Below, piece by piece: positions 1 to 6,509 of a DNA stretch of 8,234 nucleotides. The stretch is from assembly GCA_913058025.1 (NCBI GenBank), contig CAJXPN010000133.1, positions 1 through 8,234 of the forward strand. The letters run 5' to 3'. Made by a program: the position numbers and the translations under genes. The DNA is from an uncultured Myxococcales bacterium (GTDB lineage Bacteria; Myxococcota_A; Bradymonadia; Bradymonadales; Bradymonadaceae). Under the pieces are notes generated by a model. The model was not told the origin of the DNA and searched no databases. It saw only the letters and a list, made by a program, of their open reading frames with translations. The stretch's first letter is position 1. Every line of letters starts with the position of its first letter.

Positions 1-207
1 GAGCAGGAGCCCTTGAAGTCGTTGGTCTCGTTGAGGCCAGCCTTGACGGTGCAGGCGAGCTCGCCGCCGGTGCCGCAGGAGCCGGCCTCGTCGGGGTCGC
101 AAGGGATCTCGCACCACTCGTCGGCGTTGCAGAACGAGTTCAGCTGCGTGTTCGGGTCCGCCGTGAGCGTGTACGCCGGGCAGTCCTCGTTGGTCTCGCA
201 CGCCGGC
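1..207. repeat. 207-bp exact repeat, copy in lipoprotein 1
   Basis: Base by base, positions 1-207 are identical to 1459-1665, the 3' end of lipoprotein 2. Identity stops at 208 (A against G at 1666). The left limit is set by the window edge, so the true tract may be longer. The corresponding stretch of lipoprotein 4 (4868-5074) differs at nine positions. Confidence 0.95.
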
Positions 208-1361
208 ATACATCTGCCCGCTGAGTCGCCGCTCGCGAAGAATCCGAGGATCTCACACGCGTAGCCGTCGCGGCAGTCGGCGTTGGCCGAGCACAGGTCG
301 TAGCAGATCGAGGTCACGCCGTTCTGCGCCTGCTCGTTGATGCACATCCCGTCGGTGCCACAGCCCGTCGTCCCGCTCACCGCGATCGCGCCGGCCTGGG
401 TGCTGCCCGCGTCGCAAAAACCCGAGATGCAGTAGCCGCCCACGTAGCCAGTCGCCTCGCCCGTGTCAGCGTCGTTCTCCAGGACGCAGATCGCGTCGAG
501 TTCTCCGCCCTCACAGTCCTCGTCCTCCTCGCACGACGCGCCGATCGTCAGCTCGACGCAGTCGCACTTCTCACCGAACCCGAAGCTGCCGCAGTATACG
601 CCCGTGAGCGCGGTCGAGGAGCCACACGTCTCATAAGCGAACTGGTCGACCTGGGCGGCGAACTGCGGGTCGGACAGGTAGTCCTGAGTGCAAGGGTTGA
701 TGACCGAGCCATCCTCGGCCGTGCCACCGTTCAGGCACGCATCATATTGCGCATCGAGAAGCTCCACGTCCGCCTCGGTCAACCCCTCGCACGTACCCTT
801 CACGCACGCACCGAACAGGTTCTCGCAGTACGACACGCACCCGGAAGGCGGCGGCGGACACCCACCGGATACGCAGACACCCTCTGCACAGACTTCGCAA
901 CCCCCACAGTCGTCATCGGTCGCGCAACTGTAGTCGACGACGCACGAGCCGCCGACGCACACGTCGCCATCGTCGCAGTCCTCGTCCTCCACACACTCGG
1001 GCGGCGCGGCCCCGCACTCGCCCTGGTCTCCGCAGACCTCACCAGCGACGCAGTCCTCGTCCGTCACACACTCAGGCTCGCCGTAGTTAGCAGGGACGCA
1101 GATCGAGATCTGACCGCCGTTGAACTGCTTGCACTCCTCGCCCGTGTCGCACTCGCTCTGGGCCGCGCACTCGGCGTAGCACCCGAGCTCAAAGCCCGGG
1201 GGCTGCGTACGTACCTCGCCACCGTCACAGCTCGCGCAGGAGCCTGTGTCGCTGCACCCACCCGTGGGGCCACACGCTGTCAACACGGCGGGCACGATCG
1301 CCAAGCAACACACCGCCGCGACCTTCCACCCCAACGCCACCCTCTTCCTCACACCAGACAT
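1..1361 (-). CDS. Cysteine-rich lipoprotein, paralog 1 (3' end cut by window)
   Basis: The frame is open from ATG at 1361 to the window edge (453 codons). By alignment with paralog 2 only about six codons and the stop are missing. Residues 1-30 form a lipoprotein signal peptide: basic start (RKR), hydrophobic core, lipobox LTAC with C30 as the lipidated Cys, followed by GPTGG. Residues about 48-90 are a module shared with paralog 4 (EVRTQPP, GCY.EC, ECDTGEECKQFNGGQI). Residues about 98-168 hold three four-Cys Dickkopf/EGF-like repeats (CVTDEDC, CVEDEDC, CATDDDC), the third with an extra Cys pair. From C175 runs the conserved C-terminal module (CVSYCENLFG, PQFAAQVDQF, CYDLCSANADC). I count 52 Cys besides the lipidated one, an even number that fits disulfide pairing. 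A GGTGAGG ribosome site (1367-1373) sits five bases before the ATG. Probably an envelope or surface lipoprotein; function unknown. It may be co-transcribed with paralog 2. Confidence 0.9.
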   Translation of the reverse strand, partial: MSGVRKRVALGWKVAAVCCLAIVPAVLTACGPTGGCSDTGSCASCDGGEVRTQPPGFELGCYAECAAQSECDTGEECKQFNGGQISICVPANYGEPECVTDEDCVAGEVCGDQGECGAAPPECVEDEDCDDGDVCVGGSCVVDYSCATDDDCGGCEVCAEGVCVSGGCPPPPSGCVSYCENLFGACVKGTCEGLTEADVELLDAQYDACLNGGTAEDGSVINPCTQDYLSDPQFAAQVDQFAYETCGSSTALTGVYCGSFGFGEKCDCVELTIGASCEEDEDCEGGELDAICVLENDADTGEATGYVGGYCISGFCDAGSTQAGAIAVSGTTGCGTDGMCINEQAQNGVTSICYDLCSANADCRDGYACEILGFFASGDSAGRCMPACETNEDCPAYTLTADPNTQLNSFCNADEWCEIPCDPDEAGSCGTGGELACTVKAGLNETNDFKGSC

Positions 1362-1442
1362 CTCGACCTCACCCTGTTCGCAAAGACGCTGCCGCTGCGC
1401 GCGACGCCCCCTGCCTCCAAATCACACAGACGCAGACTCCGC

Positions 1443-2633
1443 TCACTCGCCCGCGATGGAGCAGGAGCCCTTGAAGTCGTTGGTCTCGTTGAGGCCAGCC
1501 TTGACGGTGCAGGCGAGCTCGCCGCCGGTGCCGCAGGAGCCGGCCTCGTCGGGGTCGCAAGGGATCTCGCACCACTCGTCGGCGTTGCAGAACGAGTTCA
1601 GCTGCGTGTTCGGGTCCGCCGTGAGCGTGTACGCCGGGCAGTCCTCGTTGGTCTCGCACGCCGGCGTGCACTTGCCCATCGCGTCGCCGCTCATGAAGAA
1701 TCCGAGGACCTCACACGCGTAGCCGTCGCGGCAGTCGGCGTTGACCGAGCAGAGGTCGTAGCAGATCGAGCTCACGCCGTTCTGCGTGTTCTCGTTGATG
1801 CACATCCCGTCTTCGCCACAGCCCGTGGTTTCGCCCACCGCGATCGCGCCTGCCTGGGTGCTGCCCGCGTCGCAAGGACCCGAGACGCAGTAACTGGTGT
1901 CCTCGCCAGTGTCGGGGTCGATCGCGGGGATGCAGATCGCGTTGAGCGTGCCGCCTTCGCAGTCGCATTCGGGTGATTCTTCAATGATACACCCGACGCA
2001 GTCACACTTCTCGCCGAAACCGAAGCTGCCACAGTACACGCCCTCGAGCGCGGTCGAGGAGCCACACGCCTCGGCGGCGAACTGGTCGACCTGGGCGGCG
2101 AACTGCGGGTCTGCCAAGTAGTCCTGGGCGCAAGGGTTGATGACCGAGCCGTCCTGGGCCGTCCCACCGTTGAGACACAGGGCGTACTGCTCATCCAGGT
2201 TCGCGGTGTCCGCCTCGTTCAGCCCCTCACATGTGTTCTTCACGCACGATCCGTAAAGGTTCTCGCAGTACGACGCGCACAACGCGACCTCATCGACCTC
2301 TTCAAAGAAGCACCCACCGTCGACGCACACCTCGGCGTCTGCGCAGTCGCCGTCGACCTCACACGGAGGGATACAGTTGCTCGTGTCGTCGCACGTATCT
2401 GGCGTCCGAGGTACGCAAGCGCTCGCGTCACAGACCTCACCGTCTCCGCAATCCTCGTCCGCATCGCACTCGACCGTCGCGCAGTTGCTCGTGTCATCGC
2501 AGGTGTCCCCGCCGACGTCCGCTGGACACTCCTCACCCTCGCCACATCGACCATCACCACCAGGCGCCACAGGCAAGCACGCGCTCGCGCACAACAGCAG
2601 CCACGACGTCATGACGAACACAGACACCTTCAT
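1443..2633 (-). CDS. Cysteine-rich lipoprotein, paralog 2
   Basis: 396 residues. The short signal peptide ends in lipobox ASAC, with C19 as the lipid anchor and LP following, as in paralog 3. It lacks the EVRTQPP/FNGGQI module found in paralogs 1, 3 and 4. Residues 30-110 instead hold a different Cys-rich stretch in which DTCDDTSNC occurs twice (43-51 and 79-87), each before a four-Cys repeat (ECDADEDC, CEVDGDC). The conserved C-terminal module begins at C119 (CASYCENLYG) and ends in GSCSIAGE. Inside it the usual CVEP.IG linker is replaced by CVGCIIEESPECDC, which adds one Cys. I count 45 Cys besides the anchor, an odd number, so one thiol may be free or pair with another protein. A GGGGTGA ribosome site lies three bases before the ATG, a tight spacing. 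The next Met (residue 8) would remove most of the signal peptide, so 2633 is preferred. Role unknown; a secreted lipoprotein. Confidence 0.92.
   Translation of the reverse strand: MKVSVFVMTSWLLLCASACLPVAPGGDGRCGEGEECPADVGGDTCDDTSNCATVECDADEDCGDGEVCDASACVPRTPDTCDDTSNCIPPCEVDGDCADAEVCVDGGCFFEEVDEVALCASYCENLYGSCVKNTCEGLNEADTANLDEQYALCLNGGTAQDGSVINPCAQDYLADPQFAAQVDQFAAEACGSSTALEGVYCGSFGFGEKCDCVGCIIEESPECDCEGGTLNAICIPAIDPDTGEDTSYCVSGPCDAGSTQAGAIAVGETTGCGEDGMCINENTQNGVSSICYDLCSVNADCRDGYACEVLGFFMSGDAMGKCTPACETNEDCPAYTLTADPNTQLNSFCNADEWCEIPCDPDEAGSCGTGGELACTVKAGLNETNDFKGSCSIAGE
1459..1665. repeat. 207-bp exact repeat, copy in lipoprotein 2
   Basis: This is the partner of 1-207 and encodes the last 69 or so residues of the shared C-terminal module, from the ACETNEDC region up to GSC near the end. 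Synonymous sites are identical too, which indicates recent duplication or gene conversion rather than protein-level selection alone. Confidence 0.95.
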
Positions 2634-2663
2634 CGCTCACCCCAAACACAGCATGGACTCCTC

Positions 2664-2680
2664 AACGTCTTGGAACGTCT
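2664..2680 (-). promoter_or_regulatory. Tandem 7-mer upstream of lipoprotein 2
   Basis: AACGTCT occurs at 2664-2670 and again at 2674-2680, a spacing of ten bases or one helical turn, about 31-47 bases before the lipoprotein 2 start. It could be a regulator-binding direct repeat in the 184-base gap between lipoproteins 2 and 3. No convincing -35/-10 pair was recognised there. Confidence 0.3.
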
Positions 2681-2746
2681 CATGAATCGCCCACGCGTTT
2701 CAACCCGCTTGCGCTCGACGGCGCTCCAAGGCGCGCGCCACGACGA

Positions 2747-2780
2747 CGAAGGCCCATCACCTCACGGTGATGGGCCTTCG
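2747..2780 (-). terminator. Strong hairpin after lipoprotein 3
   Basis: A perfect 15-bp stem (CGAAGGCCCATCACC at 2747-2761 with 2766-2780) has a four-base loop. In minus-strand RNA the loop is GUGA closed by C-G, a stable GNRA tetraloop. It starts 37 bases past the stop of lipoprotein 3. The following bases (TCGTCGTGG) are only weakly T-rich, so termination efficiency is uncertain. The symmetrical stem could also stabilise the mRNA end. Confidence 0.6.
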
Positions 2781-2790
2781 AGCGCGAGAG

Positions 2791-2810
2791 CCGGACTCGG
2801 CCGAGTCCGG
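2791..2810. repeat. 20-bp perfect palindrome after lipoprotein 3
   Basis: CCGGACTCGGCCGAGTCCGG is its own reverse complement and lies seven bases after the stop codon of lipoprotein 3, just before the hairpin at 2747-2780. As RNA it would form a hairpin with a small loop, so it is probably part of the 3' end or terminator structure. A protein-binding site is the alternative. Confidence 0.5.
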
Positions 2811-2817
2811 TCGGGTT

Positions 2818-4599
2818 TCAGGGAGCCACCGAGCAGGAGCCGGTGAATCCGTTGGCCGTGTTGAAGTTCGGGCGCGACGAGCAGGTCAGGTCACCGCTGG
2901 CGCCACACGAGTTGGCCTCGTTGGGGTCGCAGGGGGTCTCACACCACCTGTCGGCGTTGCAGAACGAGTTCAACTCGCCGCCGCCGTTGTTGAGCGTGTA
3001 GATCGGGCAGTCGTCGTTGCTGTTGCAAGACGGCTCGCACTTGCCTGCAGGCGTTCCGTCCGCGAAGAAGCCGAGGACCTCGCAGGAGTACCCCGAGCGG
3101 CACTCCGAGTTCCGCCCACACAGGTCGTAGCAGATCGAGCTCACGCCGCTCTGCGTGTTCACGTTGATGCAAATGCCAGCGTCTCCACAACCCGTCGTCG
3201 CCCCCACGGCGATCGCTCCAGCGTCCTGGCTGCCGGCGTCGCAAGGACCCGAGATGCAGTACCCTCCCCCGTAACCCGTGTTCTGACCCGTGTCCTGGTC
3301 GATCTCGCTGATGCAGACACCGTTGAGCGCCCCTCCCTCGCAATCGTCATCGTCGTTGCACGTGTCGCCGATGTTGGGCTCGACGCAGTCGCACTTGTCG
3401 CCCAGGCCAAAGTTGAAGCAGTAGATGTCCTCGAGCACTTCGGACTGGCCGCACGTCTCGGCGGCGAACTGGTCGACCTGAGCCGCGAACTGGGAGTCCG
3501 ATGCGTAGTCCTGGGCGCACGGGTTGGCGCGGGACCCGTCCGGGGCGGTGCCGCCGTTGAGGCACCGGTCGAAGTCCGAGTCCAGGTTCGTCCTGTCCAT
3601 CGCGGTCAACCCTCCGCACGTGTTCTTGGGGCACGACCCGAAGATGTTCTGGCAGTACGACACGCACGTCTGCTGGACTGGGTCGACCGGGACGATGCAC
3701 TCGTTGTTCTGGCAGACCTCACCGTTGCCCGTGCAGTCACGGTCCGCGACGCACTCGATGTTGGGGTCACGCACGCACTCGCCGTCCTGGCAGATCTCGA
3801 TGGCGTCACAGTCCGAGTTGAAGATGCACTCGCTCTGGACATCGGGGATACACGCCCCGTCACGGCAGATCTCGCGGGCCTGGCACTGGCCGTCGTTGGT
3901 GCAGCCTGGGACGACGTCCTCGACGCACTGGCCTGCCTCACACGTGAAGCCTGCGTCGCACTGGACGCCCGCGCACGGATCTGGCGCAGCCACGCACTCG
4001 CCGTCACGGCAGACCTCGTCGGTCATGCACTGGGAGTCTTCGGTGCACCCTGGAACGACGTCCTCGATGCACTGACCTGCCTCACACGTGAAGCCGGCCT
4101 CACAGTCGATCGCATCGCAGGGGTCCGCCTCGGCCACGCACACGCCCTCGTCGCACACGGGGGTCGCGCCGGAACACTCGCCGTCGGCGACGCAACCCAC
4201 CGGGTTGTTCAACGGGTTGTTCGACACCTCGTCGGGGACGCACACGCCCTCCGAACACATGGGCGTGGCGCCGGAGCACTCCGCGTCCGAGGCGCAGTCG
4301 GGGTTCGTGTTGTTGGTAGGGTTGTTCGAGGCGACGGCCTCGGGGAGGCAGGCGAGGTCGTTGCCGCCGTTGACCTCGGCGCAGGTCGTGTCACCCGAGC
4401 AGTCCGCCTGCGTCTCGCAGGTCAGGTAGCAGGCGCGCGGGAGGTCCGAAGGTCTCGCGCGCACCTCGTCGGCCTCACAGCTGCTCCCGCTGCCTCCGCC
4501 ACCTCCGTTGGTCGGGAGACAGCCCCCGAGCATGGACAGCACGACGAACACCCACAACCCCGCCGCCAGACGACCTCGACCGAACGATCCCTTCTTCAC
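2818..4599 (-). CDS. Cysteine-rich lipoprotein, paralog 3 (longest, repeat-expanded)
   Basis: 593 residues, starting at a GTG. An AAGGAG ribosome site (4605-4610) lies five bases before it, and an in-frame TAA at 4609-4611 excludes an earlier start. The signal peptide ends in lipobox LGGC (C27), followed by LPTN and a poly-Gly stretch. Residues 41-85 are a diverged form of the N-terminal module (EVRARPSDLPRACY). Two Asn-Pro linkers follow (SNNPTNNTNP at 91-100, SNNPLNNP at 126-133). About eight four-Cys repeats span 102-301, including near-identical copies of DAGFTCEAGQCVEDVVPGC created by an internal duplication with a 48-residue period. The C-terminal module (312-593) is the most diverged of the four (CVSYCQNIFGSC, NNGGGELNSFC) and ends GSCSVAP. 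I count 68 Cys besides the anchor, an even number. A hairpin-rich region follows the stop. Likely an envelope lipoprotein with an extended N-terminal stalk; partner and function unknown. Confidence 0.92.
   Translation of the reverse strand: MKKGSFGRGRLAAGLWVFVVLSMLGGCLPTNGGGGGSGSSCEADEVRARPSDLPRACYLTCETQADCSGDTTCAEVNGGNDLACLPEAVASNNPTNNTNPDCASDAECSGATPMCSEGVCVPDEVSNNPLNNPVGCVADGECSGATPVCDEGVCVAEADPCDAIDCEAGFTCEAGQCIEDVVPGCTEDSQCMTDEVCRDGECVAAPDPCAGVQCDAGFTCEAGQCVEDVVPGCTNDGQCQAREICRDGACIPDVQSECIFNSDCDAIEICQDGECVRDPNIECVADRDCTGNGEVCQNNECIVPVDPVQQTCVSYCQNIFGSCPKNTCGGLTAMDRTNLDSDFDRCLNGGTAPDGSRANPCAQDYASDSQFAAQVDQFAAETCGQSEVLEDIYCFNFGLGDKCDCVEPNIGDTCNDDDDCEGGALNGVCISEIDQDTGQNTGYGGGYCISGPCDAGSQDAGAIAVGATTGCGDAGICINVNTQSGVSSICYDLCGRNSECRSGYSCEVLGFFADGTPAGKCEPSCNSNDDCPIYTLNNGGGELNSFCNADRWCETPCDPNEANSCGASGDLTCSSRPNFNTANGFTGSCSVAP
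3858..4145. repeat. 144-bp internal tandem duplication in lipoprotein 3
   Basis: Two adjacent units of about 144 bp can be aligned, for example CTCACACGTGAAG at 3937 and again at 4081. They encode two copies of a 48-residue unit made of two four-Cys repeats (VVPGCT.D.QC ... DAGFTCEAGQC.ED). The copies differ at scattered positions, so the event is not brand new. Outer limits are approximate. Confidence 0.75.
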
Positions 4600-4688
4600 A
4601 CGCGCTCCTTATTCACCTCGAGCTCCCATACGGCGCCCGAGGCATATGACCCGAAAACCCATACACTTCGACAGGGTACGCTCCCGCA

Positions 4689-4719
4689 CGGGGCCAGACG
4701 TGTCAAGAGCATGGCCCCG
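4689..4719 (-). promoter_or_regulatory. Putative promoter/operator of lipoprotein 3
   Basis: On the minus strand a TTGACA box (4701-4706) lies about 100 bases before the GTG start. It sits in the 15-base centre of a perfect 8-bp inverted repeat, CGGGGCCA (4689-4696) with TGGCCCCG (4712-4719). No clear -10 is seen at 16-18 bases. Nearby, CCCATAC occurs twice as a direct repeat (4625-4631 and 4658-4664), spaced 33 bases apart. Confidence 0.35.
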
Positions 4720-4764
4720 CCGGGCTCGATCGCTCCGCGACCAACGATCAGGCACGAGAACGAA

Positions 4765-4798
4765 GAGAGCGCCTCCCGCAAATGCGGGAGGCGCTCTC
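4765..4798 (-). terminator. Rho-independent-like terminator after lipoprotein 4
   Basis: A perfect 15-bp GC-rich stem (GAGAGCGCCTCCCGC at 4765-4779 with 4784-4798) has a four-base loop. Read on the minus strand it is followed by a pyrimidine/T-rich stretch (TTCGTTCTCG). It lies 54 bases past the stop of lipoprotein 4 and before the presumed promoter of lipoprotein 3, so it should separate the two transcripts. The T-run is imperfect, as is common in GC-rich genomes. Confidence 0.7.
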
Positions 4799-4816
4799 GT
4801 CACGCGACGTTCACGT

Positions 4817-4844
4817 TCGGGCGAGGTCGTGAGACCTCGCCCGA
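4817..4844 (-). terminator. First hairpin after lipoprotein 4
   Basis: A perfect 12-bp stem (TCGGGCGAGGTC at 4817-4828 with 4833-4844) has a four-base loop and begins seven bases after the stop codon. No T-run follows, so it may act as a 3' stabiliser or as the first half of a double terminator with the hairpin at 4765-4798. Confidence 0.5.
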
Positions 4845-4851
4845 GCCGGAC

Positions 4852-6171
4852 TCAGTTGCCCGCGATGGAGCAGGAGCCCTTGAAGTCGTTGGTCTCGTTG
4901 AGGCCAGCCTTGACGGTGCAGGTGAGCTCGCCGCCGGTGCCGCAGGAGTCGGCCTCGTTGGGGTTGCAGGGGATCTCGCACCACTTGTCGGCGTTGCAGA
5001 ACGAGTTCAGCATCGTGTTCGGGTCCGCCGTGAGCGTGTACACCGGGCAGTCCTCGTTGGTCTCGCACGCCGGCGTGCACTTGCCCGCCGCGTCGCCGCT
5101 CGTGAAGAATCCGAGGACCTCACACGCGTAGCCGTCGCGGCAGTCGGTGTTGGCCGAGCACAGGTCGTAGCAGATCGAGGTCACGCCGTTCTGCGTGTTC
5201 TCGTTGATGCACATCGCGTCGGTGCCACAGCCCGTCGTCCCGCCCACCGCGATCGCGCCGGCCTGGGTGCTGCCCGCGTCGCAGGGACCCGAGATGCAGT
5301 AGCCGCCCGTGAAGCCGGTGGCCTCGTTGGTGTCGGGGTCGGTCTCGGGGATGCAGATCGGGTTGAGCGTGCCGCCCTCACAGTCCGTGTCGGCCGCGCA
5401 CGCCGTGCCGATCGTCGGCTCGACGCAGTCACACTTCTCGCCGAAGGCGAAGCTGCCACAGTACACGCCCGTGAGCGCGGTCGAGGAGCCGCACGTCTCG
5501 GCGGCGAACTGGTCGACCTGGGCGGCGAACTGCGGGTCGGACAGGTAGTCCTGGGCGCACGGGTTGATGACCGAGCCGTCCTGAGCCGTCCCGCCGTTGA
5601 GGCACGCGTCGTACGACGCGTCCAGGCTCGCCGTGTCCGTCGCGTCCAGCCCCGTGCACGTGTTCTTCACGCACGATCCGAACAGGTTCTCGCAGTACGC
5701 CGCGCACTCCGGGACATCGCCATCAGGCTCGCACCTGTTGTCGGTGCAGACCTCGTTCGTCTCACAGTCGCCGTCGACGGTGCACTCGGGGGGAGTGGTG
5801 CACACGCCGTTGTCGCAGGTCTCGCCCGCCTCGCAGTTGGCGTCGGTGGTGCAGCCAGCGGTCACGCAAGAGCCGGTGTCACATGTCTCGCCCGTGGCGC
5901 AGTCGCCGTCGACGGTGCACTCGGCCTCGGCGCCAGGGACGCAGATCTCGATCTGGCCGCCGTTGAACTGCTTGCACTCCTCGCCCGTGTCGCACTCGGA
6001 GTCGGCGCCACACTCGGTGTAGCAACCGAGCTCCTGGCCCGGGGGCTGCGTGCGCACCTCACCGTCCGCGCAGCTGTCGCCGCCGCCGGAAGAAGTGGGG
6101 CCACAGGCCGTGAACATGGCGGACGCCGCCAGAAGACCGAGAGCCGTCGCAAGCTTCCTGTTGAACTTCAT
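4852..6171 (-). CDS. Cysteine-rich lipoprotein, paralog 4
   Basis: 439 residues from ATG at 6171. A second in-frame ATG two codons earlier (6177) is possible, but the AAGGAG at 6180-6185 is only two bases from it and eight bases from 6171, so 6171 is preferred. The signal peptide has Lys/Arg, a hydrophobic core and lipobox FTAC, with C23 as lipid anchor followed by GPTSSGGG. Residues about 38-79 form the EVRTQPPG / ECDTGEECKQFNGGQIEICVP module. Three tidy four-Cys repeats follow (85-103, 107-125, 130-147), for example CTVDGDCATGETCDTGSC. The conserved module starts at C156 and runs to GSCSIAGN. I count 48 Cys besides the anchor, all potentially paired. It is the most regular of the four and closest to paralog 1 in architecture. 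There is no Asp after the anchor Cys, so the enterobacterial inner-membrane retention signal is absent; outer-membrane placement is inferred only. Function unknown. Confidence 0.92.
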   Translation of the reverse strand: MKFNRKLATALGLLAASAMFTACGPTSSGGGDSCADGEVRTQPPGQELGCYTECGADSECDTGEECKQFNGGQIEICVPGAEAECTVDGDCATGETCDTGSCVTAGCTTDANCEAGETCDNGVCTTPPECTVDGDCETNEVCTDNRCEPDGDVPECAAYCENLFGSCVKNTCTGLDATDTASLDASYDACLNGGTAQDGSVINPCAQDYLSDPQFAAQVDQFAAETCGSSTALTGVYCGSFAFGEKCDCVEPTIGTACAADTDCEGGTLNPICIPETDPDTNEATGFTGGYCISGPCDAGSTQAGAIAVGGTTGCGTDAMCINENTQNGVTSICYDLCSANTDCRDGYACEVLGFFTSGDAAGKCTPACETNEDCPVYTLTADPNTMLNSFCNADKWCEIPCNPNEADSCGTGGELTCTVKAGLNETNDFKGSCSIAGN

Positions 6172-6331
6172 CTTCATCGCTCCTTCAAACCTCTTATCCG
6201 CGCCTCAAGAACAATCCACGGGCGCGCGTTTCACTCGAACTCTCTTCAGCTTCGCAGGCAACCGGGACCACTCACAGCCCGCGGCGCTCACTAAGTTCTT
6301 CTCGGCCTGCGACTCATGCGTTCTCGCGGGC

Positions 6332-6346
6332 TCGTGCCAGGCACGA
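6332..6346. promoter_or_regulatory. 15-bp perfect dyad (operator candidate)
   Basis: TCGTGCC and GGCACGA are perfect reverse complements around a central A at 6339, about 160 bases upstream of lipoprotein 4. It contains GGCAC on either strand, but no matching TTGC box at sigma-54 spacing was found, so an operator is more likely than a -24/-12 promoter. Confidence 0.3.
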
Positions 6347-6488
6347 TGCGGTCACACATCTGTCTACATCGGCTTACAAAACCGCGAAGAGCGACCAGAA
6401 ACTCGCCTATTCACGATGGTGTGTCAAGCGAGCGTTCCTGAGCCGCTGTGAATGCCCGCGAAATCATAGCCTTGCGACCCAGGACCGC

Positions 6489-6509
6489 CCCATAGAATCA
6501 TTCCATGGG
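6489..6509. promoter_or_regulatory. 21-bp near-palindrome (operator candidate)
   Basis: The outer arms CCCAT and ATGGG and the inner arms GAAT and ATTC pair around a central C at 6499. Nine of ten base pairs match, the only mismatch being 6494 against 6504. Size and symmetry fit a site for a dimeric helix-turn-helix regulator. It lies 62 bases past the kinase stop and about 320 bases before lipoprotein 4. Confidence 0.4.

Noticed and set aside
747..1976. A 409-codon plus-strand frame opposite lipoproteins 1 and 2
   Set aside because: Same reasoning: it crosses a gene boundary, is Arg/Ala-rich and resembles parts of the other antisense frame only because the sense genes are paralogs.
1..6177. 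The repeated lipoprotein genes as TraA-like outer-membrane exchange receptors, MYXO-CTERM proteins or metallothioneins
   Set aside because: The C-termini end in GSCSIAG or similar with no hydrophobic sorting segment, no PA14-like domain is seen, and the Cys spacing is that of disulfide repeats rather than metal clusters.
2767..6294. A plus-strand open frame of 1175 codons opposite lipoproteins 3 and 4
   Set aside because: It starts inside a hairpin, crosses the gap between two genes, and its translation is a low-complexity Arg/Ala/Val-rich string with no domain. The minus strand has signal peptides, ribosome sites and paralog conservation. Stop-free antisense frames are expected from GC-rich codon usage.
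6333..6360. Sigma-54 promoter at the GGCAC dyad
   Set aside because: The -24-like GGCAC is present on both strands, but no TTGC box occurs at the required spacing in either direction.
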